From Meiothermus sp. (GTDB taxonomy: Bacteria > Deinococcota > Deinococci > Deinococcales > Thermaceae), in NCBI GenBank assembly GCA_026004095.1, contig BPIL01000005.1, forward strand, positions 1-64,000: 64,000 nt of DNA, written 5' to 3'. The position numbers and the translations under genes are program-made. Position 1 is the stretch's first letter. Every line of letters starts with the position of its first letter. The notes beneath the pieces are model-generated. The model saw only the letters and a program-made list of their open reading frames with translations. It did no database searches and was not told where the DNA came from. Below are positions 16,585-24,717 of this stretch, piece after piece.

Positions 16585-18093
16585 TCAAGTTTTGGAGCGG
16601 GGCGCTTTGCGCTTGGGCTGGCCTGGGATCGTACTTTGGATGAACTTCTTCAGGTCGGCGGCCTGCTGGGCCAGCGAGGGCAGGTGCACGTACATCATGT
16701 GGCCGGCGGGGTAGTAGTGCACCTGGATGTTTTTTTGCAGGTGGGGCTCGAGGCTCAGGTGGTTGAGGGTGTAGTCGGTGGCGAAATAAGGCGTAGCCAG
16801 GTCGTAGTAGCCGCTGCCCACGTACACCCGCAAAAAAGGGTTCATGGAGATGGCCTTGCGCAGGGTTTCAGCCACGTTCAGGTACTGGTTCTCGAACTCC
16901 TTGTAGCTCCAGTTGGTGTACAGGTTGGACAGAATCTCGTAGGGCAGGTCGCTGTGGAAGCCCAGCTCCTGCCGCACGTACTGGTTGAAGGTGGCGGTGT
17001 AGGGCCCCTGGATGGCGGCGTAGCTGGGGTCGTACTCAAAGGTGGCCCCGGCGGCGTCGCGGTCGGTGCCGGTGAAGCGGCTGTCCAGCCGTCCCACGGT
17101 TTTGCGTTCGGCGCGCAGGAGTTCTTTGGTGAAGCGCATGATCTCGAGGCGCAGGTTGCAGGCCTGCACATACGCCTCCGAGAGGCCGGTGTAGCGCGCG
17201 AGCTGCTGGGCGATGCGCTTCTGCTCGCTGGCCGGTAGCTTGCTACCCTGCATCAGGGCCAGGGTGTACTCGCCCAGGGCGAAAGCCTCCACTTCCTTAA
17301 GAAGGGCCTCGAGCGGCTTTTGTTGCAGGTCTCTGGGCAGCTTGCGGTGATACCAGGCGGTGGCGCTGAAGGTGGGCAGGAACAGGATGTGCGGCAGGTC
17401 GTTGCCGGGGTTGAAGCGGGCGGTGCTGAAGTCCAGGATGCTGCTCACCAGCATGATGCCGTTCAGGTACATCCCGTGCCGCTCTTGCAGGTACCCCGAC
17501 AGGCCCGCCGCCCGGGTGGTGCCGTAGCTCTCGCCAATCAGGTACTTGGGGCTGGCCCAGCGCCCGTAGCGGTGGGTGTAGAGGCGGATGAACTCCCCGA
17601 CGCTCTCAAGGTCGCGCTTGAAGCCGTGGTACTCCCTGGTTTTCTCGCCCTCGAGCATGCGGCTGTAGCCGGTGCCCACCGGGTCAATGAACACCAGGTC
17701 GCTCACCTCGAGCAGGGTGTGCTCGTTGTCCACCAGCCGGTACGGGGGTGGTGTGAGCGCCCCGGCGTCGCCCATCTCCACCCGCTTGGGCCCCAGGAGT
17801 CCCAGGTGCAGCCAGACCGAGGACGAGCCCGGCCCCCCGTTGAACGAGAAGGTGATGGGGCGCTGGCCAAGGTCGGGGGTGTCGTCTTTGGTGTAGGCCA
17901 CGAAAAAAACCGTGGCTTTGGGTTTGTGCCCTTCGGCGGTGCCCTCTTTTTCCGACTCCTCGCGCAGCACCATGGTTCCGCAGGTCACGCGGTAGCGCAG
18001 TTCCCTGCCGGCGATTCGGACGCTGTGTTGGGTGATGGAGAGCTGGTCTTGAGGGGTGGGCTTGCTATCGGGGGTTTTGGTTTCTTCCGGCAT
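16585..18093 (-). CDS. serine carboxypeptidase (peptidase S10)
   Basis: About 502 residues with alpha/beta-hydrolase fold of family S10, which trims C-terminal residues from peptides, mostly at acidic pH. Visible: the oxyanion loop FSFNGGPGSSSVWLHLGLLG, catalytic Ser in LIGESYGTTRAAG, Asp in VGSGYYDLATP and His in YPAGHMMYVH. No signal peptide is visible from the chosen start. The ATG at 18093 lies seven bases after a TATGAT box, so the mRNA is probably leaderless; a much longer upstream reading lacks support. The next gene upstream is divergent. Confidence 0.9.
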   Translation of the reverse strand: MPEETKTPDSKPTPQDQLSITQHSVRIAGRELRYRVTCGTMVLREESEKEGTAEGHKPKATVFFVAYTKDDTPDLGQRPITFSFNGGPGSSSVWLHLGLLGPKRVEMGDAGALTPPPYRLVDNEHTLLEVSDLVFIDPVGTGYSRMLEGEKTREYHGFKRDLESVGEFIRLYTHRYGRWASPKYLIGESYGTTRAAGLSGYLQERHGMYLNGIMLVSSILDFSTARFNPGNDLPHILFLPTFSATAWYHRKLPRDLQQKPLEALLKEVEAFALGEYTLALMQGSKLPASEQKRIAQQLARYTGLSEAYVQACNLRLEIMRFTKELLRAERKTVGRLDSRFTGTDRDAAGATFEYDPSYAAIQGPYTATFNQYVRQELGFHSDLPYEILSNLYTNWSYKEFENQYLNVAETLRKAISMNPFLRVYVGSGYYDLATPYFATDYTLNHLSLEPHLQKNIQVHYYPAGHMMYVHLPSLAQQAADLKKFIQSTIPGQPKRKAPRSKT

Positions 18094-18200
18094 GGCCCTA
18101 TCATACGCAGTACGCCATAAAAGAGCCGGGGATGTAAGGCCACGGTATGTTTGTTCTGCGATCCACATTTGCACCCAAAACCGTCCCATACTTTTGAACC

Positions 18201-18920
18201 ATGAATCGAAACCTTCTGCGAATAACCGCCATTTTCCTGGTTTTGGGCACTTTAGGGCAGGCCCAAGTGGCACCCGACGCGGCCGAGCTTCTGAACAGGA
18301 TGCGGCAGGCCCATGGGGGGGCAGCGCTGGAACAACTGCGCACCTACCAGGAGACCATAACCCTGACGCTTTTCTCCGGGCCCCAGCCGCAGGCGCGGTT
18401 GACGGTGACCAACTCCATAGATGTGCTTGCGCAAAAAGTGCAGGTCGAGTACCGGGTGGGCTCCAACCTGGTGCAGGCCATTCTGTACACGCCGGAGGGG
18501 GGCCAGATCTGGACTGCCGAGAGCGGTCGGCGGGCCCTCGAGCCGGCGCTTGCCGACGATTTCAAAAACTCCTTTTACCAGTCCTGGCTGGGTCTGCGCT
18601 TTGGAGGAACAGGGCGCGAGCTGGCCCGGCTCGAGGGGATGCGTACCTTCGGCGATGTGCGGGGCAGGGCGGTGGTGGTGCGCACCCGTGGAACCCAGAC
18701 AACCTACTTAGTCGACGAGCAAAACCGGCTTGTGGCCGAGAGTTACCGCGGCAGCCTGGGGGATTTTACCGCGTATTACGATGGTTTTCGCTCTGTTTCG
18801 GGGCTGCTGATTCCGTTCCAGGGGCGCGTGTACGTCAACGGTGTGCTGTTCGCAGAGATACAGGTGCAGGAGGCCCGGGTCAACCCAACACTGGGGCCTG
18901 AGACCTTCAAGCTGCCATAA
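18201..18920 (+). CDS. exported LolA-like protein of unknown role
   Basis: A 239-residue protein with a clear signal peptide (MNRNLLRITAIFLVLGTLGQAQ, cleavage about residue 21). The mature part begins APDAAELLNRMRQAHGG and continues with alternating beta strands (TYQETITLTLFSG, QVEYRVGSNLVQAILYTPEG), a pattern seen in LolA/LolB-like lipid-carrier folds. No catalytic motif is visible. A CATACT box eight bases before the ATG suggests leaderless expression. It precedes an S41 peptidase, also exported, in the same direction. The LolA-like label is a fold guess. Confidence 0.6.
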   Translation: MNRNLLRITAIFLVLGTLGQAQVAPDAAELLNRMRQAHGGAALEQLRTYQETITLTLFSGPQPQARLTVTNSIDVLAQKVQVEYRVGSNLVQAILYTPEGGQIWTAESGRRALEPALADDFKNSFYQSWLGLRFGGTGRELARLEGMRTFGDVRGRAVVVRTRGTQTTYLVDEQNRLVAESYRGSLGDFTAYYDGFRSVSGLLIPFQGRVYVNGVLFAEIQVQEARVNPTLGPETFKLP

Positions 18921-18979
18921 AAAGGCCCAGATGTGACCTGGGCAACCCAGTCTCAGGAATTCGGCGCTAAAAATGAAGT

Positions 18980-20248
18980 ATGGATAGCCGGCGGCTTTGG
19001 GGGGTTGTCTGGGTGTTGTGGGCGGGGCTGGCGCTCGCCAGCCCGGCGCAGGATCTGCTCAATGAGGTAAGCCGTTTGCTGGGCGATTACTACGGCGGGT
19101 TTTCCCAGGTCAGGCTGCAGGAACTCAAACAGAAGTACCAGGGGGAGCTGGAGAAGGTTTGCGCCCAGGAGGTGAGCTGCCCCAGCAACAAGGCCTATCC
19201 GATCCTTCAGGCCCTGGTGGCCGAGTACGGCGACCGGCACACCCGCTACTTCACCCCCGAAGACTACGCCGAGCTTCAAAGGCGGCTGGCCGGAAGCAGC
19301 AGCAGCCGCCCCCAACTGGGGGTGCAGCTCCAGGTGGTCTCGGGGCTGGAAGGTCTCCTGGTGGTGGAAGTAAGCGCCCACACCCCCGCCGAGGAGGCCG
19401 GGTTGCGCCGGGGTGACCGTATTCTGGCTATCAACGGCGAGGCGCTGCCCCAGGCCGAAGGCGAGCGCATGGAATTTTTGCGCGAGCGGGTGGCCTCGGG
19501 GGCCCCCCTCAAACTGACCGTCCAGCGGGCCCAGCAGCGCCTGGAGCTCGAGGTGCTCCCCCGCATTATCTCCCTGCGGCAGTTGCCCACCCTCAGCCTC
19601 CGGCCCGATGGGGTGGCGGTCTTGCGCATACCTTCCTTTAGCGGCTACCAGCAGGTAGGGCCGCGAATCCACGAGCTGGTGCGGCAGGCCCAGGCCGCCG
19701 GGGCCCAGGCCATGGTCATAGACCTGCGCAACAACGGCGGCGGGGTGCTGAGCGAGTGCCTGGTAGGGGCCGGGGCCTTTGTGAAGGAGACCTACCGCCG
19801 CTTGCAGGACAACATGCGCTCGAGCGAGCAGGGTTATAAAGACGGCTACTACTACTTTCGCTCGGGGGGCCGGGAACGCCCGCAGTACGAGGTGCAGGCC
19901 GCCTACTGGACAGGCCCGGTGGTGGTGCTGGTGAACGAGCGCACCGCCTCGTGCGCCGAGTACTTCACCTTCGACCTGCAGGAGGGCCGCCAGGCCCCGG
20001 TCATCGGCCAGCCAACCGCTGGTGTGGGCAACACCGCCACGGTCTTCCTGCGCCTGAGCGACGGCTCGGGTCTGCAGATCACCACCTCGAGGGCCCAGCG
20101 CAAAGACGGCAGCTTCTACCCCGAGCGGGTAACCCCCACCCTGAACCTTTCCGACGACTGGTACGCCCTGGCCGAAGGGCGCGATCTGGTGCTGGAGAAA
20201 GCCGTCGAACTCTTGATGAGTGCGGATGTTGGCCTGGAGCGGGAGTAG
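18980..20248 (+). CDS. exported S41-family peptidase with PDZ domain
   Basis: A 422-residue carboxyl-terminal-processing-like protease. Signal peptide residues 1-21 (LWGVVWVLWAGLALASPA), an N-terminal helical region, a PDZ domain at about 110-185 (GLEGLLVVEVSAHTPAEEAG, then LRRGDRILAINGEALP), and the S41 core: RIPSFSGYQQ, VIDLRNNGGGVLSE and the Ser region NERTASCAEYFTFDLQEG. The usual Lys of CtpA-type enzymes, in a GxxTFGKG motif, is replaced here by IGQPTAGVGN, so the general base may differ, as in other S41 branches. It acts in the periplasm or envelope. Confidence 0.83.
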   Translation: MDSRRLWGVVWVLWAGLALASPAQDLLNEVSRLLGDYYGGFSQVRLQELKQKYQGELEKVCAQEVSCPSNKAYPILQALVAEYGDRHTRYFTPEDYAELQRRLAGSSSSRPQLGVQLQVVSGLEGLLVVEVSAHTPAEEAGLRRGDRILAINGEALPQAEGERMEFLRERVASGAPLKLTVQRAQQRLELEVLPRIISLRQLPTLSLRPDGVAVLRIPSFSGYQQVGPRIHELVRQAQAAGAQAMVIDLRNNGGGVLSECLVGAGAFVKETYRRLQDNMRSSEQGYKDGYYYFRSGGRERPQYEVQAAYWTGPVVVLVNERTASCAEYFTFDLQEGRQAPVIGQPTAGVGNTATVFLRLSDGSGLQITTSRAQRKDGSFYPERVTPTLNLSDDWYALAEGRDLVLEKAVELLMSADVGLERE

Positions 20249-20268
20249 GGACGGCCAGGGTTCGGCCT

Positions 20269-20673
20269 TTACAAACCCTCTACCGGCTCGCTCTCCATAG
20301 CCCGGATGGCCTGGCGCAGCCAGTCGGGAATGCGGGCGGGTTTGCCATCCTCGAGCCAGACCACCACCACCTTGATGCGGGCGGCCAGCTCCCCGCTGGC
20401 CCAGGTCTCGCTCAGGGTGCGGAAGCTCGAGTTGCCCACCTTCTCCACCCGGATGGCAATTTCCACCGGCTCGGCAAACAGGATGGGGCGGATGTAATCC
20501 ACCTCAGCCCGGGCCATGACAAAGTTGCCGCTGTCTATGGCCGCCCCAGCCCGGCGCAGGTAGTGGCCCCGGGCCACCTCGTCGTAGGTCAGATACACTG
20601 CGTTGTTGACGTGTTTGAGGGTGTCTAGGTCGCTAAAGCGTACTTCGATGGGAACGCGCACCGGAAACCGCAT
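20269..20673 (-). CDS. acyl-CoA thioesterase (4HBT, YbgC-like)
   Basis: A 134-residue hot-dog-fold thioesterase. The N-terminus VRFSDLDTLKHVNNAVYLTYDEVARGHY contains the catalytic Asp and HVNN of the 4-hydroxybenzoyl-CoA/YbgC family; ARAEVDYIRPILFAEPVEI is the second conserved strand. Such enzymes hydrolyse short or aromatic acyl-CoA. The ATG at 20673 lies nine bases from a TAGAAT box (20687-20682). It is divergent from the M3 peptidase with only 38 bases between the two start codons. Confidence 0.85.
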   Translation of the reverse strand: MRFPVRVPIEVRFSDLDTLKHVNNAVYLTYDEVARGHYLRRAGAAIDSGNFVMARAEVDYIRPILFAEPVEIAIRVEKVGNSSFRTLSETWASGELAARIKVVVVWLEDGKPARIPDWLRQAIRAMESEPVEGL

Positions 20674-20681
20674 ACCCCTGG

Positions 20682-20704
20682 ATTCTATCCCGAGCGCCTA
20701 TACT
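20682..20704. promoter_or_regulatory. back-to-back leaderless -10 boxes
   Basis: TAGAAT on the minus strand (20687-20682) serves the thioesterase and TATACT on the plus strand (20699-20704) serves the oligoendopeptidase. Each -10 lies 7-9 bases from its start codon, so both mRNAs are probably leaderless and each -35 region overlaps the opposite gene's promoter. Confidence 0.5.
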
Positions 20705-20711
20705 TGAGCCT

Positions 20712-22475
20712 ATGAGCCAAGCCATCACCGAACTTCCAACCTGGGATCTGGACGCCTTGTTTCCGGGCTTCGAATCTGAAAAGTTCAAGTCTACCTGGCA
20801 GCAGGTGGCCGACCAGTTGCAGGATTTACAGGAGTTCATCGAAAGGCAGCGTATAGGCCGGGACGATGCCGCCACCGACCGCGCCACCTTCGAGGCCCTG
20901 CTGGACAAGCTGAACACCTTTGGCGATACCCTGGGGCCCCTCTTTGCCTATGTGCTGATGCGGGTGGATACCGATAGCGCCGACGTGGAGGCCCAGGCCA
21001 AGCTTTCCGAGCTCGAGCTGCTCCATCTGGAGTTCCAGAAACTGCGCCCCCGCCTGCAACGCTGGCTGGCTGGCCTCGAGGCCGATGCGGTGGGTGCCGG
21101 CGATTACCGGATTCTCATCGAGGAAGCCCAAGTGCTGGCCCGGCACCTGATGTCGGAAGCAGAAGAGGTGCTGGCCGCCGAGCTTTCGCTCTCGGGGGGG
21201 CGGGCCTGGGTCAAGCTGCACGGCAACCTGACCAGCCAGATTACGGCGGTGTTGAATGGCGAGGAGCAGCCCATCACGGCGGTGCGCAACCTGGCCATGC
21301 ACCCCGACGAGGCGGTGCGTAAAGCCGCCTACGAAGCCGAGCTAAAGGCCTGGAAAGCCAACGAAGTGGCCCTTGCAGCAGCCCTGAACGGCTACAAGGG
21401 CGAGGTCTCGACCCTCAACCGCAAGCGCGGCTGGGAAGACGACCTGGCCCCGGCCCTGTTTGAAAACCGCATTGGCCGCAAGACCCTCGAGGCCCTGCAA
21501 CAGGCCATGGTGGAGAGCCTGCCCCACTGGCGGCGCTACTTTGCGGCCAAAGCCCGGGCCCTGGGCAAGGAGCGGCTGGACTGGTGGGACTTGTTCGCCC
21601 CCATCGTGCGGCCCGGCCAGACCCCCAAAAAGTGGAGCTGGGAAGAGGGCCGGCGCTTTATTGTGGAGCACCTGTCGGGCTTCTCGCAGGCCGCTGCCGA
21701 TCTGGCCGAGCGGGCCTATGCCGAAGGCTGGATGGACGCCCCGCCCCGCAAGGGCAAGGTGGGCGGGGCCTACTGCACCCCGGTGGGGCAGGGGGCCTCG
21801 CGCATCCTGCTCAACCACGAGGACAGCTTCGAGTCTATTTCCACCCTGGCCCACGAGCTGGGCCACGCCTACCACAACTACTGTTTGCGCGAGGTGCCCT
21901 ATCTGCTGCGCCAGGAGCCCATGACCCTGGCCGAGACGGCCTCCATCATGAACGAGACCGTAATCGGGGAGGCCGCGCTTAGGGTGCTGCCGCCCGCCGA
22001 CCAACTGGGGGTGCTCGAGGGCGGTTTGCAAAGTGCGGCCCAGGTGATCGTGGACATTCACTCGCGCTTCCTGTTCGAGCAGGCGGTGTTTGCCCGGCGG
22101 CGGGCGCGGGAGCTATCGGCCGAGGAGTTTTGTGACTTGATGCTCGAGGCCCAGCAGGCCACCTATGGCGAGGCCCTGGCTACCTACCATCCCTACATGT
22201 GGGCGGTAAAGGGCCACTACTACGGCTCCAACTTCTATAACTTCCCCTATGCCTTTGGGCTTTTGTTTGGGCTGGCCCTTTACCAGCGCTACCGGCAGGA
22301 AGGCCCGGGGTTTGTGGCCCGCTACGAGGAGCTGCTGGCCTCGGTGGGCAAGTACCCCGCCGAGCAACTGGCGGCCCGCTTTGGCTTCGATCTGGAGTCG
22401 GTGGCCTTTTGGCGGGAGGGGATGGCCGTGCTGCTGGCCCGCATCGAGCGTTTCGAGGCGTTGCTGAACCAATGA
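20712..22475 (+). CDS. pepF: oligoendopeptidase F (M3 family)
   Basis: A 587-residue zinc metallopeptidase of the M3/PepF type that degrades oligopeptides in the cytosol. The zinc site is STLAHELGHAYHNYC (HExxH at about residue 383), followed 20-30 residues later by the third ligand in LAETASIMNETVIGEAAL. The N-terminal helical half (TWDLDALFPGFESEKFKSTW) and the C-terminal YPFAFGLLFG-like motif (NFPYAFGLLFGLALYQRY) are typical. ATG at 20712 directly follows the -10 box; no Shine-Dalgarno sequence. Length is normal. Confidence 0.93.
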   Translation: MSQAITELPTWDLDALFPGFESEKFKSTWQQVADQLQDLQEFIERQRIGRDDAATDRATFEALLDKLNTFGDTLGPLFAYVLMRVDTDSADVEAQAKLSELELLHLEFQKLRPRLQRWLAGLEADAVGAGDYRILIEEAQVLARHLMSEAEEVLAAELSLSGGRAWVKLHGNLTSQITAVLNGEEQPITAVRNLAMHPDEAVRKAAYEAELKAWKANEVALAAALNGYKGEVSTLNRKRGWEDDLAPALFENRIGRKTLEALQQAMVESLPHWRRYFAAKARALGKERLDWWDLFAPIVRPGQTPKKWSWEEGRRFIVEHLSGFSQAAADLAERAYAEGWMDAPPRKGKVGGAYCTPVGQGASRILLNHEDSFESISTLAHELGHAYHNYCLREVPYLLRQEPMTLAETASIMNETVIGEAALRVLPPADQLGVLEGGLQSAAQVIVDIHSRFLFEQAVFARRRARELSAEEFCDLMLEAQQATYGEALATYHPYMWAVKGHYYGSNFYNFPYAFGLLFGLALYQRYRQEGPGFVARYEELLASVGKYPAEQLAARFGFDLESVAFWREGMAVLLARIERFEALLNQ

Positions 22476-22483
22476 TGGAAAAC

Positions 22484-22551
22484 AAAATATAGCAAAATGT
22501 AAAACATATATTGACAAAATATAAAACCTTGGTTTATATTTAGAACCAAGG
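22484..22551 (+). promoter_or_regulatory. promoter and operator of the LiaX-like operon
   Basis: AT-rich region with a strong promoter: TTGACA (22511-22516), 18 bp, TATATT (22535-22540). A perfect 8-bp inverted repeat, CCTTGGTT (22527-22534) and AACCAAGG (22544-22551), brackets the -10 box, so a dimeric repressor bound here would block polymerase. Further upstream AAAATATA/AAAATGTA-type repeats begin at 22484, 22494 and 22516, offsets of 10 and 22 bases, that is, on one face of the helix. An AAGGAGG ribosome site (22548-22554) follows. Confidence 0.7.
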
Positions 22552-22560
22552 AGGGCGGTT

Positions 22561-22755
22561 ATGTTTGGAAGCTTCAATCCAGATGAACTCGCAGTGGTCA
22601 TCGCCGACAAAATCAAGGGCTATCACCGGGAGGCCGAACTGGAGGGACAGTTGCCCAAACACGCCCTTCGCCGCCGCATGGCCCGGCTGCTGCGGGCCTG
22701 GGCCGAGGCCCTCGAGCCCGCCCAGGGCCCAAAAGGCCGCCTGCGTGAAGCCTGA
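22561..22755 (+). CDS. small protein, first gene of LiaX-like operon
   Basis: A 64-residue charged, helical protein (FNPDELAVVIADKIKGYHREAELEG, then HALRRRMARLLRAWAEALE). I do not recognise it. AAGGAGG seven bases before the ATG and the strong regulated promoter make it a real gene. It is the first of five co-directional genes with gaps of 18-33 bases, followed by LiaX/YvlB-like proteins, a membrane protein and a DUF2089 protein, so a part in the same envelope-stress or signalling response is likely. The basic C-terminal half might bind nucleic acid or a membrane surface. Confidence 0.7.
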   Translation: MFGSFNPDELAVVIADKIKGYHREAELEGQLPKHALRRRMARLLRAWAEALEPAQGPKGRLREA

Positions 22756-22788
22756 ATCAAGCCGCAAAACTTTTCCGTGGAGGTTCCC

Positions 22789-23529
22789 ATGACCGAGCAA
22801 GCCCGCATCCAGGCCCTGCTAGAAGCAGGCAAAATTACCCAACAAGAAGCCGAACTGCTGCTTTCGGCCCTCGAAGAGGGCGAGGCGGCGGCCCAGCAAG
22901 CCCAGGAGGCGGTGGGCGAGCAGTATGCCGCCGCTGGCTGGCAGCCCAAGGGCCTGCGCTGGGTGCGGCTCAAGCTCACCGCCGGCCAGCTCGAGGCCCG
23001 GCTCGACCCGGCCATAGAGATGCCGGTGCTGGAGGGCCCCGCCGAGGTGCGAAGGGTGGGGCCCGACCTGGAAATCGTGCCAGAGACGAACACCGGTTTT
23101 CTGGGCGGCCTGCTGGGCCGCATGGGCAGGCTCGAGCTGCGCCTTCCGCCGGGCTGGGGCCTGGAGGTGGAGGGCAAGGCGGCCCAGGTGGAGGCCCGGG
23201 GAATCGATTTTCTAAAGGGCTGGGTGGCCGGGGGCAACGTCGAACTGGAGGCGGTAAAGGGCCTCGACCTCGAGGTCACCGCCGGCAACATCGAGGGTTC
23301 CTTGCTGCTGCAGGAAGGTATGCACCAACTGCGGGTCTCGATGGGCAACGCCGAGCTAAACCTGCTACCCGGTAGCAGCGTGCGGCTTTCGGCCAGCGTG
23401 AGCCTGGGGAACCAGGAGATCAGGGGCCTCGAGCGCAACCCCAATGGGGGTGATCGGCAGCTTGGGGAGGGCCGGGCCCGCCTCGAGGTCTCGGTACGTA
23501 TGGGCAATCTGGAGATAAAGGCAAGGTAA
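22789..23529 (+). CDS. LiaX/YvlB-like protein with DUF4097 beta-helix domain
   Basis: A 246-residue protein. The N-terminus (ARIQALLEAGKITQQEAELLLSALEEG, residues 5-31) is the helical LiaX/YvlB N-terminal motif; the rest (about 60-246) is a repetitive beta-strand domain of the DUF4097 type, with recurrent lines such as LELRLPPGWGLEVEGKAAQ, VTAGNIEGSLLL and VSMGNAELNLLPGSS. In Firmicutes such proteins belong to antibiotic-induced envelope-stress systems. GGAGG precedes ATG 22789; a GTG four codons upstream is less likely. No signal peptide, so it is cytosolic or leaves by an unknown route. Confidence 0.75.
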   Translation: MTEQARIQALLEAGKITQQEAELLLSALEEGEAAAQQAQEAVGEQYAAAGWQPKGLRWVRLKLTAGQLEARLDPAIEMPVLEGPAEVRRVGPDLEIVPETNTGFLGGLLGRMGRLELRLPPGWGLEVEGKAAQVEARGIDFLKGWVAGGNVELEAVKGLDLEVTAGNIEGSLLLQEGMHQLRVSMGNAELNLLPGSSVRLSASVSLGNQEIRGLERNPNGGDRQLGEGRARLEVSVRMGNLEIKAR

Positions 23530-23550
23530 GCCCCTGGAGAGGAGCCTGGT

Positions 23551-23982
23551 ATGGAAGATAAGAAGCGCATTATGGATATGGTCAAGGAAGGCAGAATTAC
23601 CGCCGAGGAGGCCATTCGCCTGCTGGAAGCGATGGACTCGAGCGCGCCCAAAACCGCGTCCTCGGGCTACGCTGCGGTGGTGGCCCCCCCACCCCCCAAA
23701 GGCCTCGCCAAGATGATCCGTATCGTGGTGGACGGTGAAGACGTCAAGGTCAAGGTCAACATCCCGGCGGCCCTTGCCAAGTTTGCCGCCAACTTCATCC
23801 CCCCCGAGGCCAAGCAGCAGTTGAGCGCCCAGGGCATTGATATTGCCGGCATCCTGGACATGCTCAAAGGTGAGCTGCCCGAAGGGCGCTTGCTGGATGT
23901 GGAGATCAGCGATGTGGGCAAGGTGGGTGACGGAGAAGTTAAGATGACCGGCCCCATGCGGGTCTTGATTGAGGTGGTCTGA
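23551..23982 (+). CDS. YvlB/SHOCT-like domain protein
   Basis: A 143-residue protein that begins with another copy of the same helical motif (KRIMDMVKEGRITAEEAIRLLEAMD, residues 4-28), followed by an Ala/Pro linker (VVAPPPPKG) and a domain of about 95 residues starting MIRIVVDGEDVKVKVNIPAALAKFAANFIPPEAK and ending in beta strands (DVEISDVGKVGDGEVKMTG). The second domain resembles the SHOCT-like/DUF partner found beside DUF4097 proteins, but I cannot name it firmly. GAGAGGAG precedes the start; the gap to the previous gene is 21 bases. Confidence 0.72.
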   Translation: MEDKKRIMDMVKEGRITAEEAIRLLEAMDSSAPKTASSGYAAVVAPPPPKGLAKMIRIVVDGEDVKVKVNIPAALAKFAANFIPPEAKQQLSAQGIDIAGILDMLKGELPEGRLLDVEISDVGKVGDGEVKMTGPMRVLIEVV

Positions 23983-24000
23983 GTCACCAAGAGGCATACA

Positions 24001-24303
24001 ATGACCACAGTGTCTGAGGTAAGCGTTTCACCCGGCTGGCGCTCGAGGTTGCACCTCATCCGCCCGCGGTTTGTGTATCTATGGGTGCGACTGTGGGCGC
24101 TTCCCATCCCTATTTTCCTGTTCGCACCGCTGGTGATGCTCGAGTTGTTCTTGATGCTGGGGGCCTGGCGGCTACGCAACTCCCTCGAGGCCCTGCGCGG
24201 CCAGATCTGGGAACTGCGCAAGATGCCGCCCTTTGTTCTGCTGGAGGCGGAGGTGCGACCCAGGGCCTCTCAGCAGGTCTATCTCAAGATTGGCCTTTGG
24301 TAA
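24001..24303 (+). CDS. small membrane protein of the LiaX-like operon
   Basis: A 100-residue protein with one long or two short hydrophobic helices in the middle (about 28-58, VYLWVRLWALPIPIFLFAPL and VMLELFLMLGAWRL), a basic N-terminus and a basic C-terminal tail with MPPFVLLEAEVRPRASQQVYLKIGLW. AAGAGG precedes the ATG; 18 bases separate it from each neighbour. It is the only clear membrane protein of the operon and may anchor the others or sense the membrane. No family recognised. Confidence 0.68.
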   Translation: MTTVSEVSVSPGWRSRLHLIRPRFVYLWVRLWALPIPIFLFAPLVMLELFLMLGAWRLRNSLEALRGQIWELRKMPPFVLLEAEVRPRASQQVYLKIGLW

Positions 24304-24321
24304 ACCCAACCTGGAGTCCTC

Positions 24322-24717
24322 ATGAGATCTTTCCCCATGCCCACCCAGTGCCCGGTAGAAGGCTGCCACGGGCATCTGCACGTGACCGGGCTGGTCTGCC
24401 CGGTGTGTCGCACCGAGATTCGGGGCGAGTTCCAGCCCAACGAGTTTGCCCTGCTGCCGCCCGAGCACCTCGAGTTTTTGCGCCTGTACATCAAGGTGCG
24501 GGGCAACCTCAAGGAAGTGGAACGCATTCTGGGGCTTTCGTACCCCACCATCCGGGCCCGCTTCGAGGCCCTGCTCAGGGTGCTGGGCTACGAGTACCAG
24601 GAAGTGCCCGAGAGCCCCAGCCCCCAGGAGAAGGAGGCCATCCTTGATGCCCTGGAAAAAGGCCAGATCAGCGCCGCCGAGGCCGCCGAACGGCTAAGGG
24701 CCCTAAAAAGGCGCTAA
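24322..24717 (+). CDS. DUF2089 putative DNA-binding protein
   Basis: A 131-residue DUF2089 protein. It starts with a zinc ribbon of the form CPVEGCHG...CPVC (residues 9-29), then a helix-turn-helix-like segment (FLRLYIKVRGNLKEVERILGLSYPTIRARFEALLRVLGYEY, about 51-92) and ends with the same 25-residue helical motif found in the two LiaX-like proteins of this operon (EKEAILDALEKGQISAAEAAERLRAL). It is the natural candidate for the regulator that binds the palindrome at 22527-22551. It overlaps the convergent crotonase by four bases. Confidence 0.78.
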   Translation: MRSFPMPTQCPVEGCHGHLHVTGLVCPVCRTEIRGEFQPNEFALLPPEHLEFLRLYIKVRGNLKEVERILGLSYPTIRARFEALLRVLGYEYQEVPESPSPQEKEAILDALEKGQISAAEAAERLRALKRR

